From NCBI RefSeq assembly GCF_002006355.2, contig NZ_CP096980.1, positions 4,030,001 to 4,094,000 on the forward strand: a stretch of DNA of 64,000 nt, in the 5' to 3' direction. The position numbers and the translations under genes are program-made. The notes below the pieces were generated by a model. That model saw only the letters and a list, made by a program, of their open reading frames with translations, did not search any database and was not told the DNA's origin. This document shows positions 9,089 through 16,909 of this stretch, piece by piece. Position 1 is the first letter of the stretch. Each line of letters starts with the position of its first letter. This DNA comes from Clostridium felsineum DSM 794 (lineage in GTDB: Bacteria > Bacillota > Clostridia > Clostridiales > Clostridiaceae).

Positions 9089-9730
9089 CTAATAAAATCC
9101 ATTTTCTTTTAAAAATTCTTTTGTCATACAATTATTTGTAGAAATATTTTTTATATTTATAATATTTCGAATATACTTTCCAACAATATCACACTCAATA
9201 TTTACCTTATCCCCTATACTTTTTTCAGTTAATATTGTCTTCTCCTGAGTATGTGGAATAAGATAAAATTTAAAATATTTTTCTGTGACTTCTCCTAAGG
9301 TTAGACTAACTCCGTCTATAGCTACTGATCCTTTATATATAAGCTCGCTTAAGATTTCTTTGTCTGCTTTTATTTTGTACTCAATGGCTATTTCATCTTT
9401 TTTTATATTATCTATAATACCTATACCATCCACATGCCCTGTTACTATATGACCACCAAATCTATCTCCTAATGCTAATGCTCTCTCGAGATTAACCTTG
9501 CCTCCAACTGCTAAATCTTTTAAATTAGTCACCTTATACGTTTCTTTCATAACATCAAATTCTGCCCTAGTACAATCTGTAATTGTAAGACATACTCCAT
9601 TTACTGCTATGCTGTCACCAATTTTAACCTCTTCCATTATGTTTGATGCCTTTATAGCAAAACGTATTGAATTCCCATATTTTTTTATACTTTTTATTTC
9701 TCCTACTTCTTCTACAAGACCAGTAAACAA
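9089..9730 (-). CDS. ribE: Riboflavin synthase alpha chain
   Basis: This is a 213-residue enzyme made of two homologous lumazine-binding repeats (about 1-95 and 97-190). The typical start MFTGLVEEVGEI, the first-repeat motif VNGVCLT, and the second-repeat IVTGHVDGIG and DGVSLT are all visible. It dismutates two molecules of dimethylribityllumazine to riboflavin and the pyrimidine that is recycled. It lies 6 bases after ribD and 10 bases before the chosen ribBA start, consistent with a tight operon. Confidence 0.96.
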   Translation of the reverse strand: MFTGLVEEVGEIKSIKKYGNSIRFAIKASNIMEEVKIGDSIAVNGVCLTITDCTRAEFDVMKETYKVTNLKDLAVGGKVNLERALALGDRFGGHIVTGHVDGIGIIDNIKKDEIAIEYKIKADKEILSELIYKGSVAIDGVSLTLGEVTEKYFKFYLIPHTQEKTILTEKSIGDKVNIECDIVGKYIRNIINIKNISTNNCMTKEFLKENGFY

Positions 9731-9736
9731 GCTGCA

Positions 9737-10843
9737 TCACCTCCTATTCACATATCCAGTTATTAAAATGTCTTGTCCTATCTTTTCTGAATGAAAATCA
9801 AATATCTTTATAGCATCAACCAAATGATCAATTCCATCTCCACCAACTGTTCCCTTGCTTTTTTCCCCTCCTACAATTATTGGAGCAACAAAATAATTTA
9901 CTTTATCTACAATTCTTTCCTTTAAACAAGAAAAATTCAATTTACTGCCACCCTCAAGTAAAATACTATCCACTCCCATGTCACCTAACTCATTCATTAA
10001 ATAAGTTAAATCTACACGCCCATTTTTATCAGGAGTTTTTATAATTGTAACCCCCATATCTTTAAATTTAGATACCTTATCATCCTCTGCTAGTTCGGTA
10101 GTTGCAAGGATAATCTTTCTTTCAGAGAGTGTACCAAAAATTTTAAGCTTAAATGGTACTCTAAGCTTAGAATCAACGATTATCGCTGTAGGACTCCTTA
10201 ATTTTTTATTATCAACTCTTGTTGTAAGAAGTGGATTATCTAAAATAGCTGTATCTACTCCAACCATTATCCCCATATACTTACTTCTCAAATAATGCAC
10301 ATATCTCCTTGAAGCTTCTCCACTTATCCACCTGTTTTCTCCCGACACTGTGCATATTTTACCATCCAACGTGCAAGCTGTCTTCATAACTACAAATGGT
10401 TTCTTAGTCTTTATATACTTTATAAAAACTTCATTTAGCTTCTCAGCTTCTTCTTTCATAATTCCAGTAACAACATCTATGCCATTATCCCTTAATATTT
10501 TTATACCTCTTGAACTAACTAAAGGATTAGGATCTTCCATTGCTATTATAACTTTTTTTATACCTGCTTTGACAACTGCAAGCGCACAAGGTGGCGTTTT
10601 TCCGTAATGAGAGCAGGGTTCTAAAGTAACATACAGTTCAGCACCCTTAGCTTCGTCTCCTGCCATTTTTAAAGCATTTACTTCAGCATGATTTCCACCA
10701 AACTTCTCATGGTACCCTTCTCCAATTATTTTATTGTCCTTAACTATAACTGCCCCAACCATAGGATTAGGATTTACATATCCACTACCTTTTTTTGCAA
10801 TATCTAAAGCTCTTTTCATAAAAGCTTCATTCAATTTAAACAT
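9737..10843 (-). CDS. ribD: Bifunctional diaminohydroxyphosphoribosylaminopyrimidine deaminase / 5-amino-6-(5-phosphoribosylamino)uracil reductase
   Basis: This protein has 365-368 residues. The N-terminal cytidine-deaminase-like zinc domain has HAEVNAL and PCSHYGKTPPC as zinc ligands. The C-terminal reductase domain has TLDGKI, RWISG and the LLEGGS motif. It carries out steps two and three of riboflavin synthesis. Two starts are possible: ATG at 10843, which directly abuts the GGGAG ribosome site, and TTG three codons later with better spacing of 8-9 bases. It is the first gene of the operon and lies just downstream of the FMN riboswitch terminator, so its expression should fall when FMN is high. 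Confidence 0.95.
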   Translation of the reverse strand: MFKLNEAFMKRALDIAKKGSGYVNPNPMVGAVIVKDNKIIGEGYHEKFGGNHAEVNALKMAGDEAKGAELYVTLEPCSHYGKTPPCALAVVKAGIKKVIIAMEDPNPLVSSRGIKILRDNGIDVVTGIMKEEAEKLNEVFIKYIKTKKPFVVMKTACTLDGKICTVSGENRWISGEASRRYVHYLRSKYMGIMVGVDTAILDNPLLTTRVDNKKLRSPTAIIVDSKLRVPFKLKIFGTLSERKIILATTELAEDDKVSKFKDMGVTIIKTPDKNGRVDLTYLMNELGDMGVDSILLEGGSKLNFSCLKERIVDKVNYFVAPIIVGGEKSKGTVGGDGIDHLVDAIKIFDFHSEKIGQDILITGYVNRR

Positions 10844-10871
10844 CTCCCTTATTTAATAGGATTTGCCGGCA

Positions 10872-10912
10872 AACAAAAAAATCCCTAAAGAAAGATAATT
10901 CTCCAGGGATTT
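10872..10912 (-). terminator. Riboswitch-controlled terminator of the rib operon
   Basis: Reading leftward, AAATCCCT and its complement AGGGATTT form a stem followed by TTTTTTTG. It lies between the FMN aptamer and ribD and is the expected expression platform for FMN-dependent premature termination. Confidence 0.85.
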
Positions 10913-10937
10913 ACATCCAAAATCTGCGTACTTAAAA

Positions 10938-11058
10938 TACGCTTCCTTCTTTCATCCAGACTTTAACTGTCGGCTTCGGAATTTAACCGAATCTGCCAAA
11001 TGGCTCGCGGGCTTTACCGCCGATTGGGAATTTCACCCATCCCTGAAGGATGTTCCTT
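10938..11058 (-). ncRNA. FMN riboswitch (RFN element)
   Basis: The leftward transcript contains the conserved RFN blocks in order: AAGGAACATCCTTCAGGG-like P1/P2 start, GGGTGAAATTCCCAATCGGC, GGTAAAGCCCGCGAGCC, CAGATTCGGTTAAATTCCG, CCGACAGTTAAAGTCTGGAT and the closing GAAAGAAGG. It sits between a sigma-A promoter and the rib genes. FMN binding should favour the downstream terminator. Confidence 0.97.
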
Positions 11059-11072
11059 ATTTAATTTTCTTT

Positions 11073-11101
11073 AGTATACTACTTACAAATTTTTATGTCA
11101 A
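11073..11101 (-). promoter_or_regulatory. Sigma-A promoter of the riboflavin operon
   Basis: Reading leftward, a perfect -35 TTGACA (11101-11096), a 17-base spacer and -10 TATACT (11078-11073) lie just before the FMN riboswitch. Confidence 0.88.
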
Positions 11102-11200
11102 TACCCTACAAATATGCTATAATTCATAGAAAGAGGTATATATAATCTCTTTTACACTTAAATTCAACTATAATATATCCTAATTCTAGGAGGCAAATTC

Positions 11201-12013
11201 ATGAATAATACAGAAAATTTTCTAGATATAAATAAAATAAATTCAAGCCTTACAACAAAATATATTGGAAGAAACATACTACTTTTAGATACTGTAGATT
11301 CAACTAATTTAGAGGCAAAACGAATTATAAAAAACTCTGACTATAATGGAACTCTTGTAATTGCAGAAGAGCAAACTTTTGGGAAATGCAGATTTTCTGA
11401 TAGAGTATGGAATTCACCAAAATATAAGGGGTTATGGATGTCTCTTATATTAAAACCAACTATAGAAAAAAAGTTATTTCCTTTGATAACACAATTAGCT
11501 GCAGCTTCTATAACATATTCTTTTAACAAAAATAATATAAATAGCCTTATTAAATGGCCAAATGACATACTTTTAAATGGTAAAAAACTCATTGGAATAT
11601 TAGCTGAATTATCAGAAGACCTGTATAATGAACCAAACATAATTTTAGGCATTGGAATAAACATAAATCAAGCTCCTGAAGATTTTTCACCTGAAATAAC
11701 AAAAAAGGCAACTTCCTTAAAAATAGAATTAAATAAAGAACTTTCTCGCGAAGCTATTCTTTCAAGTATTTTAAATGACTTTGAAACTATGTATAATAAT
11801 TTTTTAAATACACAAAATCCTGATGCTTTTCTTAGCATATGTAAAAAAAATTCAGCTCTTATAGGAAGGGAAATTGCCGTTACCAAAAAAGATTCTACAC
11901 AATCAGCTAAGGTAATTGATATAAGTAATGCTGGAGAATTAGTTGTAGCCTTCAAAGATGGGAGTTATGAAAATTTAATTTCGGGCGAAGTAACTCTCAA
12001 CAAGTTTTACTAG
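11201..12013 (+). CDS. Biotin--[acetyl-CoA-carboxylase] ligase family protein, BirA catalytic domain only
   Basis: This 270-residue protein has the BirA/LplA catalytic core (about 25-210) and a C-terminal SH3-like domain (about 215-265). There is no N-terminal helix-turn-helix, so it should not be a biotin repressor. The start of the catalytic domain (DTVDSTN), KWPNDI and GIGININ are conserved. The usual biotinyl-adenylate loop, GRGRRGR followed by W, reads FGKCRFSDRVW here, a clear departure from the consensus. It may be a second, specialised ligase or one with altered kinetics. It is divergent from the rib operon, and AGGAGG lies 8 bases before ATG. Confidence 0.82.
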   Translation: MNNTENFLDINKINSSLTTKYIGRNILLLDTVDSTNLEAKRIIKNSDYNGTLVIAEEQTFGKCRFSDRVWNSPKYKGLWMSLILKPTIEKKLFPLITQLAAASITYSFNKNNINSLIKWPNDILLNGKKLIGILAELSEDLYNEPNIILGIGININQAPEDFSPEITKKATSLKIELNKELSREAILSSILNDFETMYNNFLNTQNPDAFLSICKKNSALIGREIAVTKKDSTQSAKVIDISNAGELVVAFKDGSYENLISGEVTLNKFY

Positions 12014-12025
12014 TTTCTAAATAAA

Positions 12026-12640
12026 CTATTGAGTGAAAATATTTTTAACTTGACTTAATTCAATGTTTTCACTTAATAATTTAATTGCCTTTATTCTTGA
12101 TTCATCATATTTTTTAAATGTATCTAAAGCTCTTTCTTTATTTTTATAAACCTTCCAATATCCACAATATAAACAGTTTTCACCATTACATTTTATAAAT
12201 CCCTCAACATCTTCAACTGGAATACCTAAAAATATCCCCAGTTCATGTGGACAAAGAGTCTGTTTATATCTTTCTTTTAAAAACTCAAGAATTTCATCTA
12301 AATTCATTTTGTAATTATAACCAAATCTAGTTAAAAACTTCATGTTTGTTTTATGATAAAGAGTTTTATTCAATAACTCTTTATCATAAAACAAAAGTAT
12401 TAAAGAATCTTTTTCCCTTTTAATTTCAAAGGTATCTAAATCTATATATTTTAAATATTCTTCCCCATAAGCTTTCCATAAATCATACATCCCTTTATAC
12501 TCATTAGATATAGTAATTATAGAAGATGGTTTTTGCTTAAACATAACTGGTGCTATAGAATATGTTATCAAATTCACCATATACTTTTTTCCTGTAACTC
12601 CTTTAATAAAATCTATAAAGCTATATGAAAGTTCTACCAT
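12026..12640 (-). CDS. DUF3793 family protein
   Basis: About 204 residues. The family signature (LCPHELGIFLGIPVEDVEGFI, about residues 130-150, then CLYCGYWKVY) is clear, and cysteines in the signature and in NGENCLYCGYW could bind metal or act in redox chemistry. The function is not established. The ATG at 12640 is chosen because GAGGAG lies 6-9 bases upstream. The flavodoxin stop codon lies 15 bases upstream, so both genes probably share the Fur-controlled promoter. DUF3793 next to flavodoxin suggests a job in iron limitation, as inference only. Confidence 0.75.
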   Translation of the reverse strand: MVELSYSFIDFIKGVTGKKYMVNLITYSIAPVMFKQKPSSIITISNEYKGMYDLWKAYGEEYLKYIDLDTFEIKREKDSLILLFYDKELLNKTLYHKTNMKFLTRFGYNYKMNLDEILEFLKERYKQTLCPHELGIFLGIPVEDVEGFIKCNGENCLYCGYWKVYKNKERALDTFKKYDESRIKAIKLLSENIELSQVKNIFTQ

Positions 12641-12655
12641 CTTTCTACTCCTCAC

Positions 12656-13084
12656 TTAATTTTCTAAAAGTTTTTTTCCAAATTCTATGCACTGATCTTT
12701 TGACTCTCCTTCAGGTGCATCTTGAATTATTAATCCATCATTTAATACTTTAGCGCCATATCCCTCCATACGCTCTACCCAATCTCGCATAAACTTTCCA
12801 TCTCCCCAACCGTATGAACCAAATAACGCTACTTTCTTTCCTTTTATCTCTTCAGAAATAGACTCTATAAACGGATCCATTTCTGCTTCTTCTATTACTT
12901 CATCTCCCATTGCAGGTGAGCCAAGCACAACTATATCTGAAGCTTTAACCTTATCTATACTTGCATCACTTACAGAAAGTAACTCTACCTCTCCTCCTGC
13001 TGATTTAATACCGTCTGATATTAATTGGGCCATAATTTCAGTATTCCCAGTTCCAGACCAAAAAATTATATTTACATTTAACAT
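12656..13084 (-). CDS. Flavodoxin
   Basis: A 142-residue short-chain flavodoxin, an FMN electron carrier replacing ferredoxin when iron is scarce. The phosphate-binding loop WSGTGNTE (residues 8-15) and the isoalloxazine loops LGSPAMGDEV and FGSYGWGDGKFM are typical. The ATG at 13084 has AGGAGG 7 bases upstream. A longer in-frame start at 13159 would read through the promoter and Fur box, so I reject it. A Fur-like dyad and a sigma-A promoter lie immediately upstream. The neighbouring rib operon supplies the FMN it needs. Confidence 0.93.
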   Translation of the reverse strand: MLNVNIIFWSGTGNTEIMAQLISDGIKSAGGEVELLSVSDASIDKVKASDIVVLGSPAMGDEVIEEAEMDPFIESISEEIKGKKVALFGSYGWGDGKFMRDWVERMEGYGAKVLNDGLIIQDAPEGESKDQCIEFGKKLLEN

Positions 13085-13100
13085 TTTTATTCCTCCTATA

Positions 13101-13129
13101 CAAATGATATTGATTTTCAATCTCATTTG
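13101..13129 (-). promoter_or_regulatory. Fur box of the flavodoxin operon
   Basis: A 29-base imperfect palindrome with 12 of 14 arm positions complementary, core ATTGATTTTCAAT flanked by TGA and TCA. It lies between the -10 element and the flavodoxin ribosome site, so bound Fur would block transcription. It resembles the TGATAATGATTATCA type seen perfectly at 56836-56850. Confidence 0.7.
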
Positions 13130-13130
13130 T

Positions 13131-13159
13131 ATCTTATACCAATTTTCCTCTTTTGTCAA
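13131..13159 (-). promoter_or_regulatory. Sigma-A promoter of flavodoxin
   Basis: Reading leftward, TTGACA (13159-13154), a 17-base spacer and TAAGAT (13136-13131), followed directly by the Fur-like dyad. Confidence 0.7.
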
Positions 13160-13182
13160 TACGTATTTCTTTGCAACTACAA

Positions 13183-13224
13183 AACACCCTTATGATTGGG
13201 CATACGGCTAATCATAAGGGTGTT
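13183..13224 (-). terminator. Terminator of the CheX pair
   Basis: A perfect 15-bp stem, AACACCCTTATGATT (13183-13197) with its complement (13210-13224), is followed leftward by TTTTG. It separates the cheX operon from the flavodoxin promoter. Confidence 0.85.
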
Positions 13225-13241
13225 CATCTATATTTATATTT

Positions 13242-13709
13242 TTACTTTTGCATAACATTTAAGGAAACATTTATTTCAAAAGGCATATCATCTATATACA
13301 TCTCAATGCATATAACTTTATTATAATTTGCACTAGCAGTAAACTCTCCGTACATTAAAGCTGGAGTTGATATATCTATATTTAACCCCTCTTCTGCGAA
13401 ATTTGTAGCTGCATTGGCTGTTAACATGTTGGTAAGTTCTGAAACCGCACTTTGAGAAATTTCATCTAGTTCAGTAACAGGCATTCCCATCATCATTGTA
13501 GACGCAATTTTTTTAGCTGCGTCTACGCTCGTTGAATACATGACATTACCTTTAATATCTCCTACAATACCAATTATAATAATTACACCTGAGCTTTCAA
13601 TTGAACTATCCTTAAGAGTAACCTTTCCCCTCCTTAGATTAGTCAACCCCAGCTGCGGCATCACAGTCATAAATGATTTTAAAAAAGGATTTATATATTT
13701 GACATCCAT
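13242..13709 (-). CDS. cheX: CheX-type chemotaxis phosphatase
   Basis: A 155-residue stand-alone CheX, a phosphatase that removes phosphate from CheY-type receivers. The opening INPFLKSFMTVMPQLG, DIKGNVMYS, MMMGMPVTELDEISQSAVSE and the SELTNMLTAN helix carrying the family's Glu and Asn catalytic pair are present. It overlaps by 19 bases with the upstream response regulator, which itself ends in a CheX-like domain. The most likely substrate is that partner's receiver domain, which is inference from the coupling. No flagellar or chemotaxis genes are nearby. Confidence 0.88.
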   Translation of the reverse strand: MDVKYINPFLKSFMTVMPQLGLTNLRRGKVTLKDSSIESSGVIIIIGIVGDIKGNVMYSTSVDAAKKIASTMMMGMPVTELDEISQSAVSELTNMLTANAATNFAEEGLNIDISTPALMYGEFTASANYNKVICIEMYIDDMPFEINVSLNVMQK

Positions 13710-14572
13710 TCTACTGCCCCCTTATTGAACCCAATATTAACATTTATTTCTCCAGCGGCAAATGTAACTGTAAAAAAACTCATTGCATCAAGACTATTTC
13801 TCGATATATTGATAGATTCTCCATATATTGTAGTAGGTGGTGCTATTCTCACTCCAAACAACTTATTCTCTCTATTTATCATAGAACAAGCATTACCACC
13901 AACTATATTACCAAACTCAGCTACAACATTTAATATTTCTTGTGAATCTTTAGCTGGTCTCTTTAATATTTTTTCAACAAACTTTCCAGCGGTCTCATTA
14001 GTTAAAGTTATAATTAACCTTCCACAATATTTTCCAATAATACCCATGACTATAGAAATACCATTCTCTACATGCTCAATTTTACGTTCTTCTTTTTCAA
14101 TATCAGTAAATTTAGGAATTTCTTTTATAAAATTGTTAAAGGAAAAAGTAAATGCCTGCTTAAAAATATCGCAATATCTTTCTTTAAGTTCCTGATATAA
14201 ATCATCATTTGCAGATATTCTATTTATTGCCAATACTAATTCTTCCTCATCAATTGGCTTTTGTATATATGCACTTATATTAGTTTTTTTAGCTTGAGCT
14301 ATAATCTCATCATCCATCATAGAACTTACAGCTATTACTCTTATGTTTGGATCTATTTCATGTACAACCCTGGTACACTCCAAACCATCGGTATCTGCTA
14401 AAACCATATCCATAGTTACTAAATCTGGTTTTAATTCTGTTATAACCTCTTTAACCTCTTTTAGATTTGATGCGCTACCAACAACGTTGAACCCATTTTT
14501 TTCAAGCATACCAGATAAAACAGAAATTGAAAATGGCGAATCATCTACAATCACTATCCTTATGTTATTCAT
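13691..14572 (-). CDS. Response regulator with N-terminal CheY receiver and C-terminal CheX/CheC-like domain
   Basis: This 293-residue protein starts with a receiver domain (1-120) with Asp10/Asp11, phospho-acceptor Asp55 in LVTMDMVLAD and Lys105 in QKP. The second half (about 135-293) is CheX/CheC-like, with KYCGRLIITLTNETA and the active-site helix AEFGNIVGGNACSMIN retaining Glu and Asn. A receiver fused to its own phosphatase fold may set a fast or self-limiting signal. The GGAGGGG ribosome site is well placed. It is the first gene of a two-gene operon with cheX; no cognate kinase lies close by. Confidence 0.85.
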   Translation of the reverse strand: MNNIRIVIVDDSPFSISVLSGMLEKNGFNVVGSASNLKEVKEVITELKPDLVTMDMVLADTDGLECTRVVHEIDPNIRVIAVSSMMDDEIIAQAKKTNISAYIQKPIDEEELVLAINRISANDDLYQELKERYCDIFKQAFTFSFNNFIKEIPKFTDIEKEERKIEHVENGISIVMGIIGKYCGRLIITLTNETAGKFVEKILKRPAKDSQEILNVVAEFGNIVGGNACSMINRENKLFGVRIAPPTTIYGESINISRNSLDAMSFFTVTFAAGEINVNIGFNKGAVEWMSNI

Positions 14573-14685
14573 TACAAATCCCCTCCAATTGCCATAAATT
14601 CTTTAATAATTATAATATCCCTTAACCATGACTTATATGCTAAATTAACCATATAAGTTATATATTAAAATACTATTATAGTACT

Positions 14686-15288
14686 TCAATGTCTTTCTAT
14701 AACTACTACACATAATTTACCAAATTCCATATTTAATATTTCTTCCACATTTCCTGCTGTTATCTTTTCATCCTCATAAGATAAATTTTCTCCAACATAT
14801 ATATTTGCTTTTACTTTATTTTGCTTTAATAATTTGCAAATATACTTAGGTGAATTTTGTTTATCAGTAAGCCAAACTGTGACATTATTTTCTCTTATCT
14901 TTTCAATCAAATCTTCATTTCTACCATGTATACTTGAAACATAAGCTTCGCTCCATGATTTTTTAAGCTTAGCCATAAGATATTGAAATGAGCTTATTCC
15001 TGGTACTACCTCGATTTTATGTTCATAATTTTTTTGTATGTAATTTAATATGCTATAAAAGCAAGGATCACCGGAAGCTAAAATTGAAATATTAATATCT
15101 AAATTTAAGTTTATGAAGGAAATTATATCCTTCATTGAATTAACTGTGATTTTTTTAGCACAAATGTATTCTATACTCTCAATTGCCCTTTGAAAACCAA
15201 TAATTACATCACTTTTATTTATGATTTCCTCTGCAAAAGGAAGTATATATTTCCTATTTCCTGGACCTATTCCAACTATATAAACCAT
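14686..15288 (-). CDS. cbiE: Cobalt-precorrin-7 C5-methyltransferase CbiE
   Basis: A 200-residue SAM-dependent tetrapyrrole methyltransferase. IVGIGPGNRKYI at the N-terminus, LASGDPCFYSI (about 90-100) and VVPGISSFQYL (about 115) are the canonical SAM and substrate loops. It matches the CbiE half of CobL; the decarboxylating CbiT partner is not beside it. It acts in anaerobic corrin-ring synthesis. The ribosome site AAAGGGAG is good. It lies downstream of cobD with a 257-base gap and may or may not be co-transcribed. I see no cobalamin riboswitch in this window. Confidence 0.88.
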   Translation of the reverse strand: MVYIVGIGPGNRKYILPFAEEIINKSDVIIGFQRAIESIEYICAKKITVNSMKDIISFINLNLDINISILASGDPCFYSILNYIQKNYEHKIEVVPGISSFQYLMAKLKKSWSEAYVSSIHGRNEDLIEKIRENNVTVWLTDKQNSPKYICKLLKQNKVKANIYVGENLSYEDEKITAGNVEEILNMEFGKLCVVVIERH

Positions 15289-15545
15289 ATTTATTTTCTC
15301 CCTTTATGTCTTTATTTATAATACTATATTGTCACTCTTTTCTGGTACATTAATCCAATAAATATATATTTTTTTATAATAATCTCCAGGTATCATATAT
15401 ATCGGTTGAATTCTCACTGTCTATATGCCCTATTTATAATTTTTTTCAAGCTTTTTTGAGAATATAAAACTTTTCGAGGTAAATTGTTACATACCTGGCT
15501 AAAATTTAACCCTAATGCCATTATATATATTAATTTTAGCATTTA

Positions 15546-16514
15546 TTATAAAATATTAGTATTAATTTTAAAAATATATAGAACTATATAATACAGAACA
15601 TATAGAATTATAAACAAAATCTCTGAAGCATACATAAGTATTATGGTTCTTTTTATATGTTTTTTTTCAAGTTCATATTTCACATCACCTATAGTAGGTT
15701 TTTTCATTATTTCGCCAAAATACACATTATTGCCACCAAGCATTATACCATTAGCTGCCGCTGCCGCCGCTTCAGGATAAGCACAATTAGGACTTTTATG
15801 ATTTTTTCTATCTCTAAACATTATTTTAAAGCTATAAAATATATTTCCCCCGATTATAGGTGAAATTAAACACATAAAGAAACCTGTTATTCTAGCGGGT
15901 ATAAAATTAAACACATCATCTACTTTTGCAGGGAAAAAACCTATATATTTATACTTTTCATTAATGTACCCAAGCATAGAATCCATTGTATTTACGCCTT
16001 TATACATCATTGCTAGCGGTGCTCCTCCTAGAATTCCAAAAAAAAGTGGTGCAATTATACCATCAGAGGAATTTTCAGCTATTGTCTCTATGTCTGCCCT
16101 TATTACTTCTTTTTCTGAAAGCGTTTCTGTTTCCCTTCCTACTATGTATGAAAGCTTCAACCGTGCATCTTTTATATCTCTATTTTTAAGTGCTGTGTAT
16201 ACCTTACCGCCTTCTTTATGCAAACTTCTTGCTGCAAGTGTGGTCCATAAAATTAAAATATTTATAATGTGATGTAATATATAGTATTTTTTAGTAAGCT
16301 CAAGTATTGTAAATGGAATAAGAAAACTGAAGCTGCATACTATTATTACAATAAAACCACCCCAAATTCGTAGTTTCTTATTCTGTTTAAAAAGCTTTCT
16401 CCCTAGTTTATCTAGCATTTTTATCAATTTTCCTATATATATAACTGGATGAGGAAACCAATAAGGATCTCCAATAATCCAATCAATTACAACTGCTATT
16501 ACTATATCTAACAT
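15546..16514 (-). CDS. cobD: Adenosylcobinamide-phosphate synthase CobD/CbiB
   Basis: A 322-residue inner-membrane protein with several hydrophobic segments, joining adenosylcobyric acid with aminopropanol phosphate in late B12 synthesis. DWIIGDPYWFPHPV at the start, LSYIVGRET, the acidic ENSSDGIIAPLFF loop and the NTMDSMLGY motif are diagnostic. AGTTGGGAG precedes ATG. Together with cbiE and the B12-dependent metH nearby, it implies de novo cobalamin synthesis, though most pathway genes must be elsewhere. Confidence 0.93.
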   Translation of the reverse strand: MLDIVIAVVIDWIIGDPYWFPHPVIYIGKLIKMLDKLGRKLFKQNKKLRIWGGFIVIIVCSFSFLIPFTILELTKKYYILHHIINILILWTTLAARSLHKEGGKVYTALKNRDIKDARLKLSYIVGRETETLSEKEVIRADIETIAENSSDGIIAPLFFGILGGAPLAMMYKGVNTMDSMLGYINEKYKYIGFFPAKVDDVFNFIPARITGFFMCLISPIIGGNIFYSFKIMFRDRKNHKSPNCAYPEAAAAAANGIMLGGNNVYFGEIMKKPTIGDVKYELEKKHIKRTIILMYASEILFIILYVLYYIVLYIFKINTNIL

Positions 16515-16650
16515 TAATAAACTCCCAACTTTAGTTATTTATAATTTCTTTATACCTTTAATTTTAACTTATAATGTTCTATAATAGCAATAGTATTGTA
16601 ATATAAATACTTTATTGTAAAATATAATGCACTTATTATTTTCTTATTAT

Positions 16651-16740
16651 GAAAAAAGCTGTTACAAATAAATATTATATTTGTAACAGCCAATATTTGA
16701 GAGAGTTAAAGTTTGTACTGATAATAACTTTCATTATCAT
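16651..16740 (-). ncRNA. Candidate Fur-controlled small RNA
   Basis: A sigma-A-like promoter (16775-16747) leads leftward into a transcript of about 90 bases that begins at a Fur-box palindrome. It ends in a 13-bp perfect hairpin (16658-16670 with 16678-16690) followed by TTTTTT. No gene lies between promoter and terminator; the only frame, of 21 codons, has no ribosome site. The central single-stranded part contains AACTCTCTCAA, a pyrimidine-rich segment that could pair with GAGAG-type ribosome sites. The layout is what one expects of an iron-responsive regulatory RNA. This is a prediction from sequence alone. Confidence 0.55.
16719..16739. promoter_or_regulatory. Fur box
   Basis: TGATAAT and ATTATCA form a perfect 7-bp inverted repeat around 7 bases. 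The 19-base core matches GATAATGATAATCATTATC at 15 of 19 positions. It lies at the predicted start of the small RNA. Confidence 0.7.
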
Positions 16741-16746
16741 ATTAAT

Positions 16747-16775
16747 ATGATATAATTATTTAGATGCTATGTCAA
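16747..16775 (-). promoter_or_regulatory. Sigma-A-like promoter of the candidate small RNA
   Basis: Reading leftward, TTGACA (16775-16770), a 17-base spacer and TATCAT (16752-16747), immediately followed by the Fur box. The rest of the 395-base gap between cobD and spoVR (16515-16640 and 16780-16865) is AT-rich with no feature I can support. Confidence 0.6.
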
Positions 16776-16866
16776 TAGTATTTTTATATATAAGTTATAC
16801 AAGTTAAGGACTTACATTATATATAATTTCTCCTCTTCTTGATTTTTATACATAAAAAATAGGAAA

Positions 16867-16890
16867 AAACAGACTAAAAGGCGTCTACTT
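16867..16890 (-). terminator. Weak terminator-like hairpin after spoVR
   Basis: Reading leftward, AGAC and GTCT form a short stem around GCCTTTTA and are followed by a run of six T. The stem is short, so the call is tentative, but it lies 20 bases after the spoVR stop. Confidence 0.35.
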
Positions 16891-16909
16891 TTTCCATAAA
16901 ACTATACCC

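Noticed and set aside
13085..13159. Longer flavodoxin start
   Set aside because: It would translate the promoter and Fur dyad; the ATG at 13084 has an excellent AGGAGG.
14630..14660. ACTTATATG inverted repeat after cbiE as terminator
   Set aside because: There is no T-run on the leftward side and the stem is weak; left unannotated.
16515..16640. Cobalamin riboswitch upstream of cobD
   Set aside because: No B12-box or conserved aptamer blocks can be seen in either orientation; the region is short and AT-rich.
16741..16785. 21-codon leaderless ORF within the candidate small RNA region
   Set aside because: It overlaps the Fur box and terminator, has no ribosome site and no recognisable product.
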